From the NCBI GenBank assembly GCA_017419065.1, contig JAFOMB010000027.1:1-12496 (forward strand): a stretch of DNA of 12,496 bases. Reading direction: 5' to 3'. Shown piece by piece: positions 6,391 through 12,495 of this stretch. The notes below the pieces were generated by a model, which had not been told where the DNA came from, ran no database searches, and saw only the letters and a list, made by a program, of their open reading frames with translations. The translations under genes and the position numbers were made by a program. Source of the stretch: Erysipelotrichaceae bacterium. Its GTDB lineage: Bacteria; Bacillota_I; Bacilli_A; Erysipelotrichales; Erysipelotrichaceae. Each line of letters begins with the position of its first letter. The first letter of the stretch is position 1.

Positions 6391-6508
6391 CCTTGCTGTT
6401 TTTGCTTCTCTTTTTCACTGTCATTTCGATGCCGTATTTTTCGCATTTTTTCTGATATTCCTTTTCGGCATCATTCAGTTCTTTCAGTACTTCATCCAAT
6501 GTTCTCAT
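6371..6508 (-). CDS. Small charged protein of unknown function (45 aa)
   Basis: The reading frame is open further upstream, to an ATG at 6619, but that would run through the yigZ start region. The better start is the ATG at 6506-6508, with GAGGAG 8 bases before it (6517-6522) and a likely promoter just upstream. The product begins MRTLDEVLKELNDAEKEYQ. Residues about 4-25 should form an acidic amphipathic helix (possibly a short coiled coil), followed by a Lys/Arg-rich segment (VKKRSKNSK) and an acidic end. It has no membrane segment. I do not recognise the family. A dedicated promoter, ribosome site and terminator argue that it is real. It is transcribed divergently from yigZ across a 55-base gap. 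Confidence 0.62.
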   Translation of the reverse strand: MRTLDEVLKELNDAEKEYQKKCEKYGIEMTVKKRSKNSKEETGSN

Positions 6509-6529
6509 ATCGAAATCTCCTCGCGCTCT

Positions 6530-6542
6530 TACAATCATAACA
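6530..6542 (-). promoter_or_regulatory. Divergent promoter region between the 45-aa gene and yigZ
   Basis: On the minus strand TGTTATGAT (6534-6542) fits an extended -10 box for the small gene, with a start near 6527. On the plus strand the partly overlapping TACAAT (6530-6535) could be the -10 of yigZ, with a start near 6542, but it lacks a clear -35. If both are used, the two promoters are mutually exclusive. The minus-strand one is the better supported. Confidence 0.4.
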
Positions 6543-6563
6543 CAAAAAAGGTAATATGAAAGT

Positions 6564-7157
6564 ATGTATGTCAGGGAAGAAGCCAGTGCTTCCATCACCA
6601 TCGAAAAATCGAGATTCATCGCCTTTGTGAACTACTGTAAGGATGAAGCCCAGTATAAGGAATACCTTTCCTCTGTACGCCGGAAATACTATGACGCCAG
6701 CCATGTCTGCAGCGCCATGATCGCCGGTAATACGAGGCGGTCTTCCGATGACGGGGAACCCGGAGGAACAGCCGGGGTGCCTATCCTGAACGTCCTGGAA
6801 AAAAGAGGTCTCGATCACACCTGTGCCCTGGTCGTCCGCTACTTCGGAGGCATCAAGCTCGGGGCCGGAGGCCTCATCAGAGCCTATGGATCGGCAGTCA
6901 GCGAAGCGTTGAAGAATTCCGTCCTCATAGAAGAAGCCATCCTTCCCAAGTACCGTCTCACGCTGCCCTACGATCTGTCCAGCCGCATCGACTGGTATCT
7001 GGAAAACAATACGACTCTTTTAAACAGAGAGTATGGCGAAGAAGTCACCTATCTCTTTGCCTCTGACGATCCGGATATCGTCAAAAACATCCAGGAGTAT
7101 ACCAGAGGCATCGCCCCTGTCCTCATTGGCGAAGAAATCATAGAAAAGGTGGTATAA
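6564..7157 (+). CDS. yigZ: YigZ/IMPACT family protein (UPF0029)
   Basis: The 197 residues show the two-domain layout of bacterial YigZ proteins. The N-terminal IMPACT domain (about 1-110) has the family's opening EKSRFIAF (14-21), the central ASHVCSAMIAGN (45-56), SSDDGEPGGTAGVPIL (60-75) and VVRYFGGIKLGAGGLIRAYGSAV (92-114). A C-terminal ferredoxin-like DUF1949 domain (about 130-195) follows. Eukaryotic IMPACT regulates the Gcn2 pathway. The bacterial role is unsettled; the structure suggests binding to nucleic acid or translation factors. The ATG at 6564 is the first start after an in-frame stop at 6552. The possible ribosome site (AAAAAGG) is rather far from it. The gene is followed 7 bases later by a membrane-protein gene on the same strand. 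Confidence 0.9.
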   Translation: MYVREEASASITIEKSRFIAFVNYCKDEAQYKEYLSSVRRKYYDASHVCSAMIAGNTRRSSDDGEPGGTAGVPILNVLEKRGLDHTCALVVRYFGGIKLGAGGLIRAYGSAVSEALKNSVLIEEAILPKYRLTLPYDLSSRIDWYLENNTTLLNREYGEEVTYLFASDDPDIVKNIQEYTRGIAPVLIGEEIIEKVV

Positions 7158-7164
7158 TAACGAT

Positions 7165-7587
7165 ATGGAAATATTGATATTCATCAATCAGTATATCAAG
7201 TATGTCTACTGGCTCCTCATAGCCGGCATTCTGGCGTCTTTGATCTACCTCCTCGTCAACCTGAAACCGGTCTTCCGGGATCTCGGGATCCTCGGAAACG
7301 GGGCCGGACAGATGAGCGCCAAGCTGGCCCATGTCAAGGAATGCACGGAAAAGATATCCGCTACGGTCAACCGCGTCGTCCCGCTCATCGCCGGACTTGT
7401 CGGTGTCAGCACCCTGCTGAAGATCTTCGCCCATGTCATGAAAAAAGGCGATGACAACAAGCGTCACATCGCCGAGAATCTCGCGAAGGAGATCGACATG
7501 CGCAACCGGAAAGCCGCCGGAAGAAAACTCGTCAGCGAGGTCGCCAAGACGGCCAGGACTATCTCATCGCTTACCAGACAGATCTAG
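7165..7587 (+). CDS. Small membrane protein of unknown function (140 aa)
   Basis: I cannot place this 140-residue protein with confidence. It has a first membrane helix at about 14-32, an amphipathic linker (34-70), a second hydrophobic segment at about 71-91 (VVPLIAGLVGVSTLLKIFAHV), then a basic soluble tail (92-140) that looks helical. The layout slightly resembles DUF948-type membrane proteins, but I do not see enough to claim it. It begins 7 bases after the yigZ stop, and its AAGGTGG ribosome site overlaps the end of yigZ, so the pair is almost certainly one transcript with coupled translation. The TAG stop codon forms the loop of the operon's terminator. Confidence 0.72.
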   Translation: MEILIFINQYIKYVYWLLIAGILASLIYLLVNLKPVFRDLGILGNGAGQMSAKLAHVKECTEKISATVNRVVPLIAGLVGVSTLLKIFAHVMKKGDDNKRHIAENLAKEIDMRNRKAAGRKLVSEVAKTARTISSLTRQI

Positions 7588-7605
7588 GATCTGTCTTTTA
7601 TTTTA
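7576..7605 (+). terminator. Intrinsic terminator of the yigZ operon
   Basis: AGACAGATC (7576-7584) pairs perfectly with GATCTGTCT (7588-7596), and the T-rich TTTATTTT follows. The three-base loop (7585-7587) is the TAG stop codon of the upstream gene. The facing minus-strand gene ends at 7598 inside the T-rich tail. No U-tract follows the hairpin on the minus strand, so that gene has no obvious terminator of its own here. Confidence 0.88.
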
Positions 7606-8245
7606 AGGTCGACCAGGCGTAGTCAGAGGCTTTACAGAGCCTCTTTCCTCTGTATACCGCTTCCGCTTCTCTCACTGTCAGAGGCAGGTAGTCTTCGATA
7701 AAGCGGTCGGCCATCTCTTCGTGGATAAAAACAGTCTTCCCTTTGACTGTTTCATGGAAGTCTCCTTCCATCTCCTTCAGAAAGCCCTCTATGTCAAAAG
7801 ATACGATCCTGCAGATCTTCTCTTCTTCGAAGCCTTCCGGGACACACAGATCAAAGGAGATCCCGTATTTCTCTACGATATGGGCATTGAGGAGATGATA
7901 GTCGTCATGGAGCCTGTTTTCATCCTCTTCGTTCCTCATGCGCGGTATTTTCTCCTTCGTATGGAAGAATTCCCGGTAGAAGTCATCTTCTACGAGATGC
8001 ATATAATAGCCGAAATAGAGATCATCTTCCCGGATCTCCTTTTCATATTCCTCATAGAATCGGTCGAAGTCGAAATAGCGCCGGTCCTTCAGAGAATCGT
8101 TCTGGAAGTGGGCGATGAGTCTCTCTTCCCGTCTTGTATAGGCATCCGGCAGGATGCTGCCCAGCAGAAAACGTCCTCTGTCTTTCACAAAGCCCTTTTC
8201 GCAAAGTCTTTCTCCGAAGAGATAGTGGATCGTCCGCTGCGCCAT
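7598..8245 (-). CDS. Putative zinc-dependent phospholipase C / related metal-dependent hydrolase
   Basis: This 215-residue protein has a pattern of His and Asp in helices typical of zinc-dependent phospholipase C (PF00882-like) proteins of Firmicutes: His7 close to the N-terminus (RTIHYLFGERL), GSILPDA with Asp34 (29-35), AHF with His46, and YFGYYMHLVEDDFYREFF (77-94) with His83 and Asp87. A possible additional set, LHDDYHLLNAH, lies at 112-122. There is no signal peptide, so it is probably cytoplasmic, unlike secreted clostridial alpha-toxins. Substrate unknown. The start at 8245 is favoured because His7 should be near the N-terminus. That start lies one base after the U-tract of the gpmI terminator, and its only nearby ribosome-like sequence (AGG, 7 bases upstream) is inside the terminator stem. 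The tail of the gene faces the yigZ operon. Confidence 0.7.
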   Translation of the reverse strand: MAQRTIHYLFGERLCEKGFVKDRGRFLLGSILPDAYTRREERLIAHFQNDSLKDRRYFDFDRFYEEYEKEIREDDLYFGYYMHLVEDDFYREFFHTKEKIPRMRNEEDENRLHDDYHLLNAHIVEKYGISFDLCVPEGFEEEKICRIVSFDIEGFLKEMEGDFHETVKGKTVFIHEEMADRFIEDYLPLTVREAEAVYRGKRLCKASDYAWSTLK

Positions 8246-8246
8246 G

Positions 8247-8289
8247 AAAAAACCTGCCTTTCTCCTTTAAGGATAACACGGCAGGTTTT
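8247..8289 (-). terminator. Intrinsic terminator of the upp-gpmI operon, adjoining the next start codon
   Basis: On the minus strand AAAACCTGCC (8280-8289) pairs with GGCAGGTTTT (8249-8258). An inner TCCTT/AAGGA stem (about 8263-8273) stacks within the loop, and the U-tract is 8247-8252. It begins 7 bases after the gpmI stop codon. The ATG of the downstream hydrolase gene follows after a single base, so that gene must be expressed by readthrough, by RNA processing, or from a promoter I cannot see. Confidence 0.88.
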
Positions 8290-8296
8290 CGGGAAA

Positions 8297-9868
8297 CTAT
8301 TTGATGATGCTTTCGTTCCAGGTTGCCGGGACTTCCAGACCTAATAACTGGAAGACAGTGGCAGCGATGTTGGAAAGACCGAAGGCACCTTCCTTGAGTT
8401 CCACATCGGCATTGTAGATGAGGAACGGAACAGGAGCCAGGGTGTGAGACGTCTTCGGCTTGATCGGATCAGTCTCTTTCTTTCTCTTGTCATACATCTC
8501 ATCGGCGTTGCCATGGTCGGCAGTGACGATGAGGATGGCATTGGCCTTGTCGCAGGCTTCCTTGACTCTCTTGAGGGCGATATCGACAGACTCGACACCG
8601 ATGATCGTGGATTCATAGACACCGGTATGTCCGACCATGTCGCCGTTTGGATAGTTGCAGCGTAAGAAGGCATACTCTCCGGATTCGATGGCCTTGACCA
8701 GTTCGTCTGTGACTTCCGCGGACTTCATCCAAGGTCTCTGATCGAACGGAACGACATCGGACGGGATCTCGACCCAGGTCTCCAGTTCTTCGGAGAACTT
8801 CTCAGAACGGTTGCCGTTCCAGAAGTAGGTCACATGTCCGAACTTCTGCGTCTCGGAGATCGCATAGGTCTTGACACCGTACTTGACGAGATATTCCGAC
8901 ATCGTGTCCTTGATCTTCGGCGGAGATGTCAGATACTTCTTCGGGATCTTGAGGTCGGCATCATACTGCAGCATGCCTGCATACTTGACATCCGGTCTCT
9001 TCTTTCTGACGAAACCCTTGAAATCATCGCCTTCTTCAAAGGCTCTGGAGATCTCTAAGGCTCTGTCGCCTCTGAAGTTGAAGTAGACGACGGAATCGTG
9101 ATCTTCGATCGTGCCGACCGGCTTGCCGTCATCACAGATGACGAATTCATGCATGAGCTGGTCTGTGGCGTTGTCTTCTTCCTGATAGGTACGGATAGCT
9201 TCCAGGGCGCTGGAGAACTTTCTTCCTTCTCCGCACACATGGGTGTTCCATCCTCTTTCAACCATGGACCAGTCAGCTTCATAACGGTCCATCGTGATAT
9301 ACATTCTGCCGCCGCCGGAAGCGATGCGGGCGTCAAAGCTCTCATCGTTCAGCGAAGCCATGTATTCTTCGATATCCGTGACATACTTCACAGAGGAGCC
9401 TTCCGGTACATCTCTGCCATCGAGTAAGGCATGGACTCTGACTCTTCCGACACCTTCCTTCTTGAGCTGTCCGATGAGGACTTTCAGATGGGAGATGTTG
9501 GAATGGACGTTTCCGTCGGATAAGAGGCCGATGAGATGGAAGGTATGTCCCTTCGCGTTCTCTACGAGTTCCTTCCAGGTCTCTGATTCAAAGATCGTTC
9601 CGGATTCAATGGATTCATTGACGAGCTTGGCACCCTGGGAATAGATCTGTCCGCAGCCGATGGCGTTGTGACCGACTTCGGAGTTGCCCATGTCATCATC
9701 GCTCGGTAAACCGACGGCTGTGCCATGTGCCTTGATCGTCGTGAAAGCAGATACTTTCTTGAGTTCGTCCAGGACAGGAGTATAGGCGTTCTTTACGGCA
9801 TTGCCGAAATCGCTCTCTCTTTCTCCGACTCCGTCCATGACGACTAAAACTACAGGTCTTTTGTTCAT
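8297..9868 (-). CDS. gpmI: Cofactor-independent phosphoglycerate mutase
   Basis: GpmI interconverts 3- and 2-phosphoglycerate, using two manganese ions and a phosphoserine intermediate. Visible in the 523 residues: metal ligand Asp12 (VVMDGVG), nucleophile Ser63 in DMGNSEVGHN (59-68), LLSDGNVHS (115-123), HALLDGRDVP (146-155), GGGRMYITMDRYEADW (185-200), NFRGDR (264-269), PNGDMVGH (407-414), TADHGN (449-454) and TSHTLAPVP (473-481). It is somewhat longer than the roughly 510 residues common in Bacillus. Segments such as ISETQKFGHVTYFWNGNRS (337-355) look to me like the plant/trypanosomatid branch of the family, which is recollection rather than a search. AAAGGAAG lies just before the ATG. The gene begins 9 bases after upp and is the last of that operon. 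Confidence 0.97.
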   Translation of the reverse strand: MNKRPVVLVVMDGVGERESDFGNAVKNAYTPVLDELKKVSAFTTIKAHGTAVGLPSDDDMGNSEVGHNAIGCGQIYSQGAKLVNESIESGTIFESETWKELVENAKGHTFHLIGLLSDGNVHSNISHLKVLIGQLKKEGVGRVRVHALLDGRDVPEGSSVKYVTDIEEYMASLNDESFDARIASGGGRMYITMDRYEADWSMVERGWNTHVCGEGRKFSSALEAIRTYQEEDNATDQLMHEFVICDDGKPVGTIEDHDSVVYFNFRGDRALEISRAFEEGDDFKGFVRKKRPDVKYAGMLQYDADLKIPKKYLTSPPKIKDTMSEYLVKYGVKTYAISETQKFGHVTYFWNGNRSEKFSEELETWVEIPSDVVPFDQRPWMKSAEVTDELVKAIESGEYAFLRCNYPNGDMVGHTGVYESTIIGVESVDIALKRVKEACDKANAILIVTADHGNADEMYDKRKKETDPIKPKTSHTLAPVPFLIYNADVELKEGAFGLSNIAATVFQLLGLEVPATWNESIIK

Positions 9869-9877
9869 AAACTTCCT

Positions 9878-10498
9878 TTACTTGGTACCGTAGATCCTGT
9901 CACCGGCATCACCGAGACCAGGTACGATATAACCGATATCATTGAGATGATCATCGAGGGCTGCGAGATACAGATCGACATCCGGATGAGCCTTTTCAAA
10001 GGCAGCGACACCTTCCGGAGCACCTACCAGGCAGACCATGCGGATGTTCTTGGCACCTCTCTTCTTTACCATGTTGACAGCGGCAATAGCGCTTCCGCCT
10101 GTTGCCAGCATCGGATCCAGTACGAGAACGACAGAATCTTCCAGTTCCTTCGGGAACTTGGCGAAGTATTCATGAGGTTCCAGAGTTTCTTCATCACGGT
10201 AGAGACCGATGAAACCGACTTTAGCGGTCGGAACAAGATCGAGGATGCCATTGACGAGTCCCATGCCGGCTCTTAAGATCGGCACGAGGATGACTTCGGT
10301 ATCCAGGACCTGCGTGACGCATTCAGCCATCGGCGTCTTGATCGTGATGTCCTTCATCGGGAGATCACGGCAGACTTCATAGGCCATCAGCGAAGCGATC
10401 TCATCGAGATTCTCGCGGAAGTCCTTGTGTCCTGTCTCTTCCATTCGCATATAAGTCAGCTTGTGGGTGATCAGTGGATGATTCAGTACGGTAACCAT
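9878..10498 (-). CDS. upp: Uracil phosphoribosyltransferase
   Basis: Upp makes UMP from uracil and PRPP in pyrimidine salvage. The 206 residues are close to the usual 208-209. Family elements are RENLDEIASLMAYE (28-41), PILRAGMG (73-80), the PRPP-binding loop VLDPMLATGGSA (126-137), and the C-terminal uracil-binding signature IGYIVPGLGDAGDRIYGT (188-205). The residues before it (ALDDHLND) differ slightly from the more common DexLNEHGY form, without loss of the key segment. The ribosome site GGAGG is 8 bases before the ATG. A promoter (10525-10553) lies just upstream and partly inside the terminator of the lgt fusion gene. gpmI follows after 9 bases, joining pyrimidine salvage and glycolysis in one transcript. 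Confidence 0.98.
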   Translation of the reverse strand: MVTVLNHPLITHKLTYMRMEETGHKDFRENLDEIASLMAYEVCRDLPMKDITIKTPMAECVTQVLDTEVILVPILRAGMGLVNGILDLVPTAKVGFIGLYRDEETLEPHEYFAKFPKELEDSVVLVLDPMLATGGSAIAAVNMVKKRGAKNIRMVCLVGAPEGVAAFEKAHPDVDLYLAALDDHLNDIGYIVPGLGDAGDRIYGTK

Positions 10499-10524
10499 AG
10501 TTTTCCCTCCAATTTTCCTTACCT

Positions 10525-10553
10525 ATTATACAAAAGAATATGCCGAATGGCAT
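10525..10553 (-). promoter_or_regulatory. Sigma-A promoter of upp-gpmI
   Basis: On the minus strand a perfect -10 TATAAT (10525-10530) is preceded by 17 bases and the -35-like ATGCCA (10548-10553, 4 of 6 matches). The -35 lies within the arm and loop of the preceding terminator hairpin, so promoter and terminator share DNA. Start predicted near 10518. Confidence 0.68.
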
Positions 10554-10560
10554 ATTCTTT
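10532..10560 (-). terminator. Intrinsic terminator after the lgt-HAD gene
   Basis: On the minus strand AAAGAATATGCC (10549-10560) pairs perfectly with GGCATATTCTTT (10533-10544) around an ATTC loop. The T-run (10532-10535) is only four bases and is broken by a G. The first stem bases belong to the TAA stop codon (10559-10561). The short U-tract may make it leaky. Confidence 0.78.
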
Positions 10561-12022
10561 ATCTCAAATCATAAGTGAATGGATGATCTTCCTTTACGAT
10601 GTCCAAAACTTCGCTTAAATCATGGATGACCCGGTTGTGCGGAGCCGTCAGCAGGACTTCACTCTTGTCCGGGTTGATGTCATAGGCGACCGCATAGGCG
10701 CCGTAGTTGTTGGCGGAGAGGATATCGTTGTAGGAATCACCGATGACGATCACGTCATCTTTATTCCAGTGGTTCTTCTTCAGGATGTTGAAGATGCCTT
10801 CCGGAGAAGGTTTCGGTTTCGAGGCGTCCTCAAAACCGCAGTAGTCATCGACATAGTCTTCGATGTGGAAGAGCTCCAGGTTGTGACGGATGGCCTCTCT
10901 TCCCTTGGTGGAGACGATGCCGACATAGCAGCCCTCTTTCTTGAGTTCTTCCAGGACTTCGGCCGCATGGGGATTGAGCTTATTGTAGAGATCGCCGTAC
11001 TCCCGGTTCTTCTCCCGCCACTCGCTCACTAAGGCGTCCACATCCTTATCCGGGAAGTATGTCGGGAAGAGTTCCCGAAGACCCGGACCGAGGACTTCGA
11101 CCTGTCTTTCCTTCGTGAAGTCTTCTTCCTTCGCATACTTCTTAAAGAGATCGCGGTAGGCTTCCACGATGGAACGGTTCGTATCGATGAGGGTACCGTC
11201 GAGATCGAAGAGGACGGTCGGTTTTCTCTTCCTGACGAAGATCTTGTCGATCACACCGAAGTAACCTAATAATCCTAATACCACGAAGGCTAAGGAGACC
11301 AGTACCGCCGTCTTGAAGTGTCCGATGAGCAGGGAGTCGGTCCTCCTTACTTCGATGAAGGCTCTCACGATCCCATACCACATGAGATAGGACCAGACCA
11401 TGTCCCCTCTCTTACGGCGTCCGTAGCGCTTGACCAGGGTCCTGATGAGGATCCAGCCCAGCAGACAGCCCATGCTTTCAAAGAAGAACAGAGGCTCATA
11501 GTAGTGTCCGTCGATATACATGCCCTTCTTGAGGAAGAAGAGGATCCCGTCAAAGAAGGATTCTGCAACTTCCGGGCCGTGACATTCCTGGTTGACGAAA
11601 TTGCCCCAGCGCCCTAAAGCCTGGGCGATCAGGACATTGGGAAGGATGCAGTCCGCTGTCTTGAGGAAGGAGACGTTCTTCTTCTTGCAGAACCAGCAGG
11701 CAAAGGCCGCTCCCGCGAAAAGACCGCCGTGTATCGCCAGTCCCCCTTCCCAGATCTTGATGATCTCCAGAGGATGGGAGAGATAGAAGGAAGGATTGTA
11801 GAAGAGACAGAACCAGAGTCTGGCGCCGATGATGCCTGCCCATAAGGTATAGATGAAGAGGTCATCCATGAAGCCGTCAACGTCGATATAGCGTGCTTCC
11901 TTCAGATCTCTCTTGGAGAAGTATAAGGTCAGGAAGGCCCCTGTCAGGATGAGGACCGCGTACCACTGGATATGGAGCGGACCGATAGCCAGAAATGTCT
12001 GAGGATTGGGAAAGAAACTCAT
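10559..12022 (-). CDS. lgt: Fused prolipoprotein diacylglyceryl transferase and PpaX-like HAD phosphatase
   Basis: Residues 1 to about 263 are a complete Lgt: several membrane helices, WEGGLAIHGG (91-100, with His98), the signature GRWGNFVNQE (137-146), and a closing GDMVWSYLMWYGIVRAFIEVRR-type segment (206-227). Lgt moves diacylglycerol from phosphatidylglycerol to the lipobox Cys of prelipoproteins. After the last helix (about 237-257) and a basic linker comes a full HAD phosphatase: motif I FDLDGTLID (272-280, Asp273 and Asp275), motif II STKG (371-374), motif III around Lys402/Lys404 (SKPKPSPEGI), and motif IV GDSYND (428-433). In Bacillus, hprK, lgt and ppaX are separate adjacent genes, so this looks like lgt fused to ppaX. 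Lgt ends in the cytoplasm, so the HAD domain should be cytoplasmic. The ATG overlaps the hprK stop (ATGA); GAGGAGG is 7 bases upstream. Confidence 0.94.
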   Translation of the reverse strand: MSFFPNPQTFLAIGPLHIQWYAVLILTGAFLTLYFSKRDLKEARYIDVDGFMDDLFIYTLWAGIIGARLWFCLFYNPSFYLSHPLEIIKIWEGGLAIHGGLFAGAAFACWFCKKKNVSFLKTADCILPNVLIAQALGRWGNFVNQECHGPEVAESFFDGILFFLKKGMYIDGHYYEPLFFFESMGCLLGWILIRTLVKRYGRRKRGDMVWSYLMWYGIVRAFIEVRRTDSLLIGHFKTAVLVSLAFVVLGLLGYFGVIDKIFVRKRKPTVLFDLDGTLIDTNRSIVEAYRDLFKKYAKEEDFTKERQVEVLGPGLRELFPTYFPDKDVDALVSEWREKNREYGDLYNKLNPHAAEVLEELKKEGCYVGIVSTKGREAIRHNLELFHIEDYVDDYCGFEDASKPKPSPEGIFNILKKNHWNKDDVIVIGDSYNDILSANNYGAYAVAYDINPDKSEVLLTAPHNRVIHDLSEVLDIVKEDHPFTYDLR

Positions 12023-12495
12023 CGTCCGGCCTCCTCTTCGTTTTTACGCTGTATCTCCTTCATGACGTTCTGCTTGAAGATCTCTGTGGTATTGATACCG
12101 GCCTTGCGGAGCTTGAAGTCTGTCACAGCGGCTTCGATAACGACACTGAGGGACTTGGAGGCCGTGACCGGAACGACGAGCTTTTGGATATCGAGACCCA
12201 GGATCGTCTCCTTTTCCTTGATCGGATTCAGACGGTCCACGACGAGACCTTCATCCCAGTTCGCCAGTTCGATGATGAAGTCCAGCGGGCTTTTGTTCAT
12301 GAAGGCAGAAGCGCCGAAGAGCTGATTGACATCGATGACACCGACACCGCGGATCTCCAGCATCCTCTTCAAGATATCCGGCGCTTCACAATAGATGCGG
12401 TGGGAGATGTGCGAGACATCGACCCGATCATCCGCTATCAGCATATGTCCCCTCTTGATCAGGTCAAGAGCCAGTTCGCTCTTTCCGATGCCCGG
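12019..12495 (-). CDS. hprK: HPr kinase/phosphorylase, C-terminal part (cut by window edge)
   Basis: HprK phosphorylates Ser46 of HPr and reverses this by phosphorolysis, releasing pyrophosphate; it is the sensor of carbon catabolite repression in Firmicutes. The visible 158 residues begin within the Walker A loop (PGIGKSELALDLIKRGH), run on with LIADDRV, and contain the HprK signature LEIRGVGVIDVNQLFG. An internal ATG at 12444 is not the start, because the P-loop is upstream in the same frame. The N-terminal domain lies outside the window. The C-terminal segment that in B. subtilis reads PVRPGRN is here PVTASKS, and is followed by LSVVIEAAVTDFKLRKAG as expected. The stop overlaps the lgt start by four bases, so the two are translationally coupled. 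Confidence 0.95.
   Translation of the reverse strand, partial: PGIGKSELALDLIKRGHMLIADDRVDVSHISHRIYCEAPDILKRMLEIRGVGVIDVNQLFGASAFMNKSPLDFIIELANWDEGLVVDRLNPIKEKETILGLDIQKLVVPVTASKSLSVVIEAAVTDFKLRKAGINTTEIFKQNVMKEIQRKNEEEAGR

Noticed and set aside
6371..6619. 82-codon version of the small minus-strand gene
   Set aside because: The extra N-terminal part overlaps the yigZ start region and its promoter. The ATG at 6508 has a clear GAGGAG site and an upstream promoter.
7165..7587. DUF948 family membership for the 140-residue membrane protein
   Set aside because: Only general layout is similar, and the second hydrophobic segment argues against it.
7721..8344. 207-codon plus-strand frame opposite the hydrolase gene
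   Set aside because: Its minus-strand counterpart carries the coherent His/Asp pattern. The plus frame runs across the gpmI terminator and shows no motif.
12019..12444. hprK starting at the internal ATG at 12444
   Set aside because: The Walker A loop (GIGKSE) is encoded in the same frame upstream of that ATG, so the real start is beyond the window.
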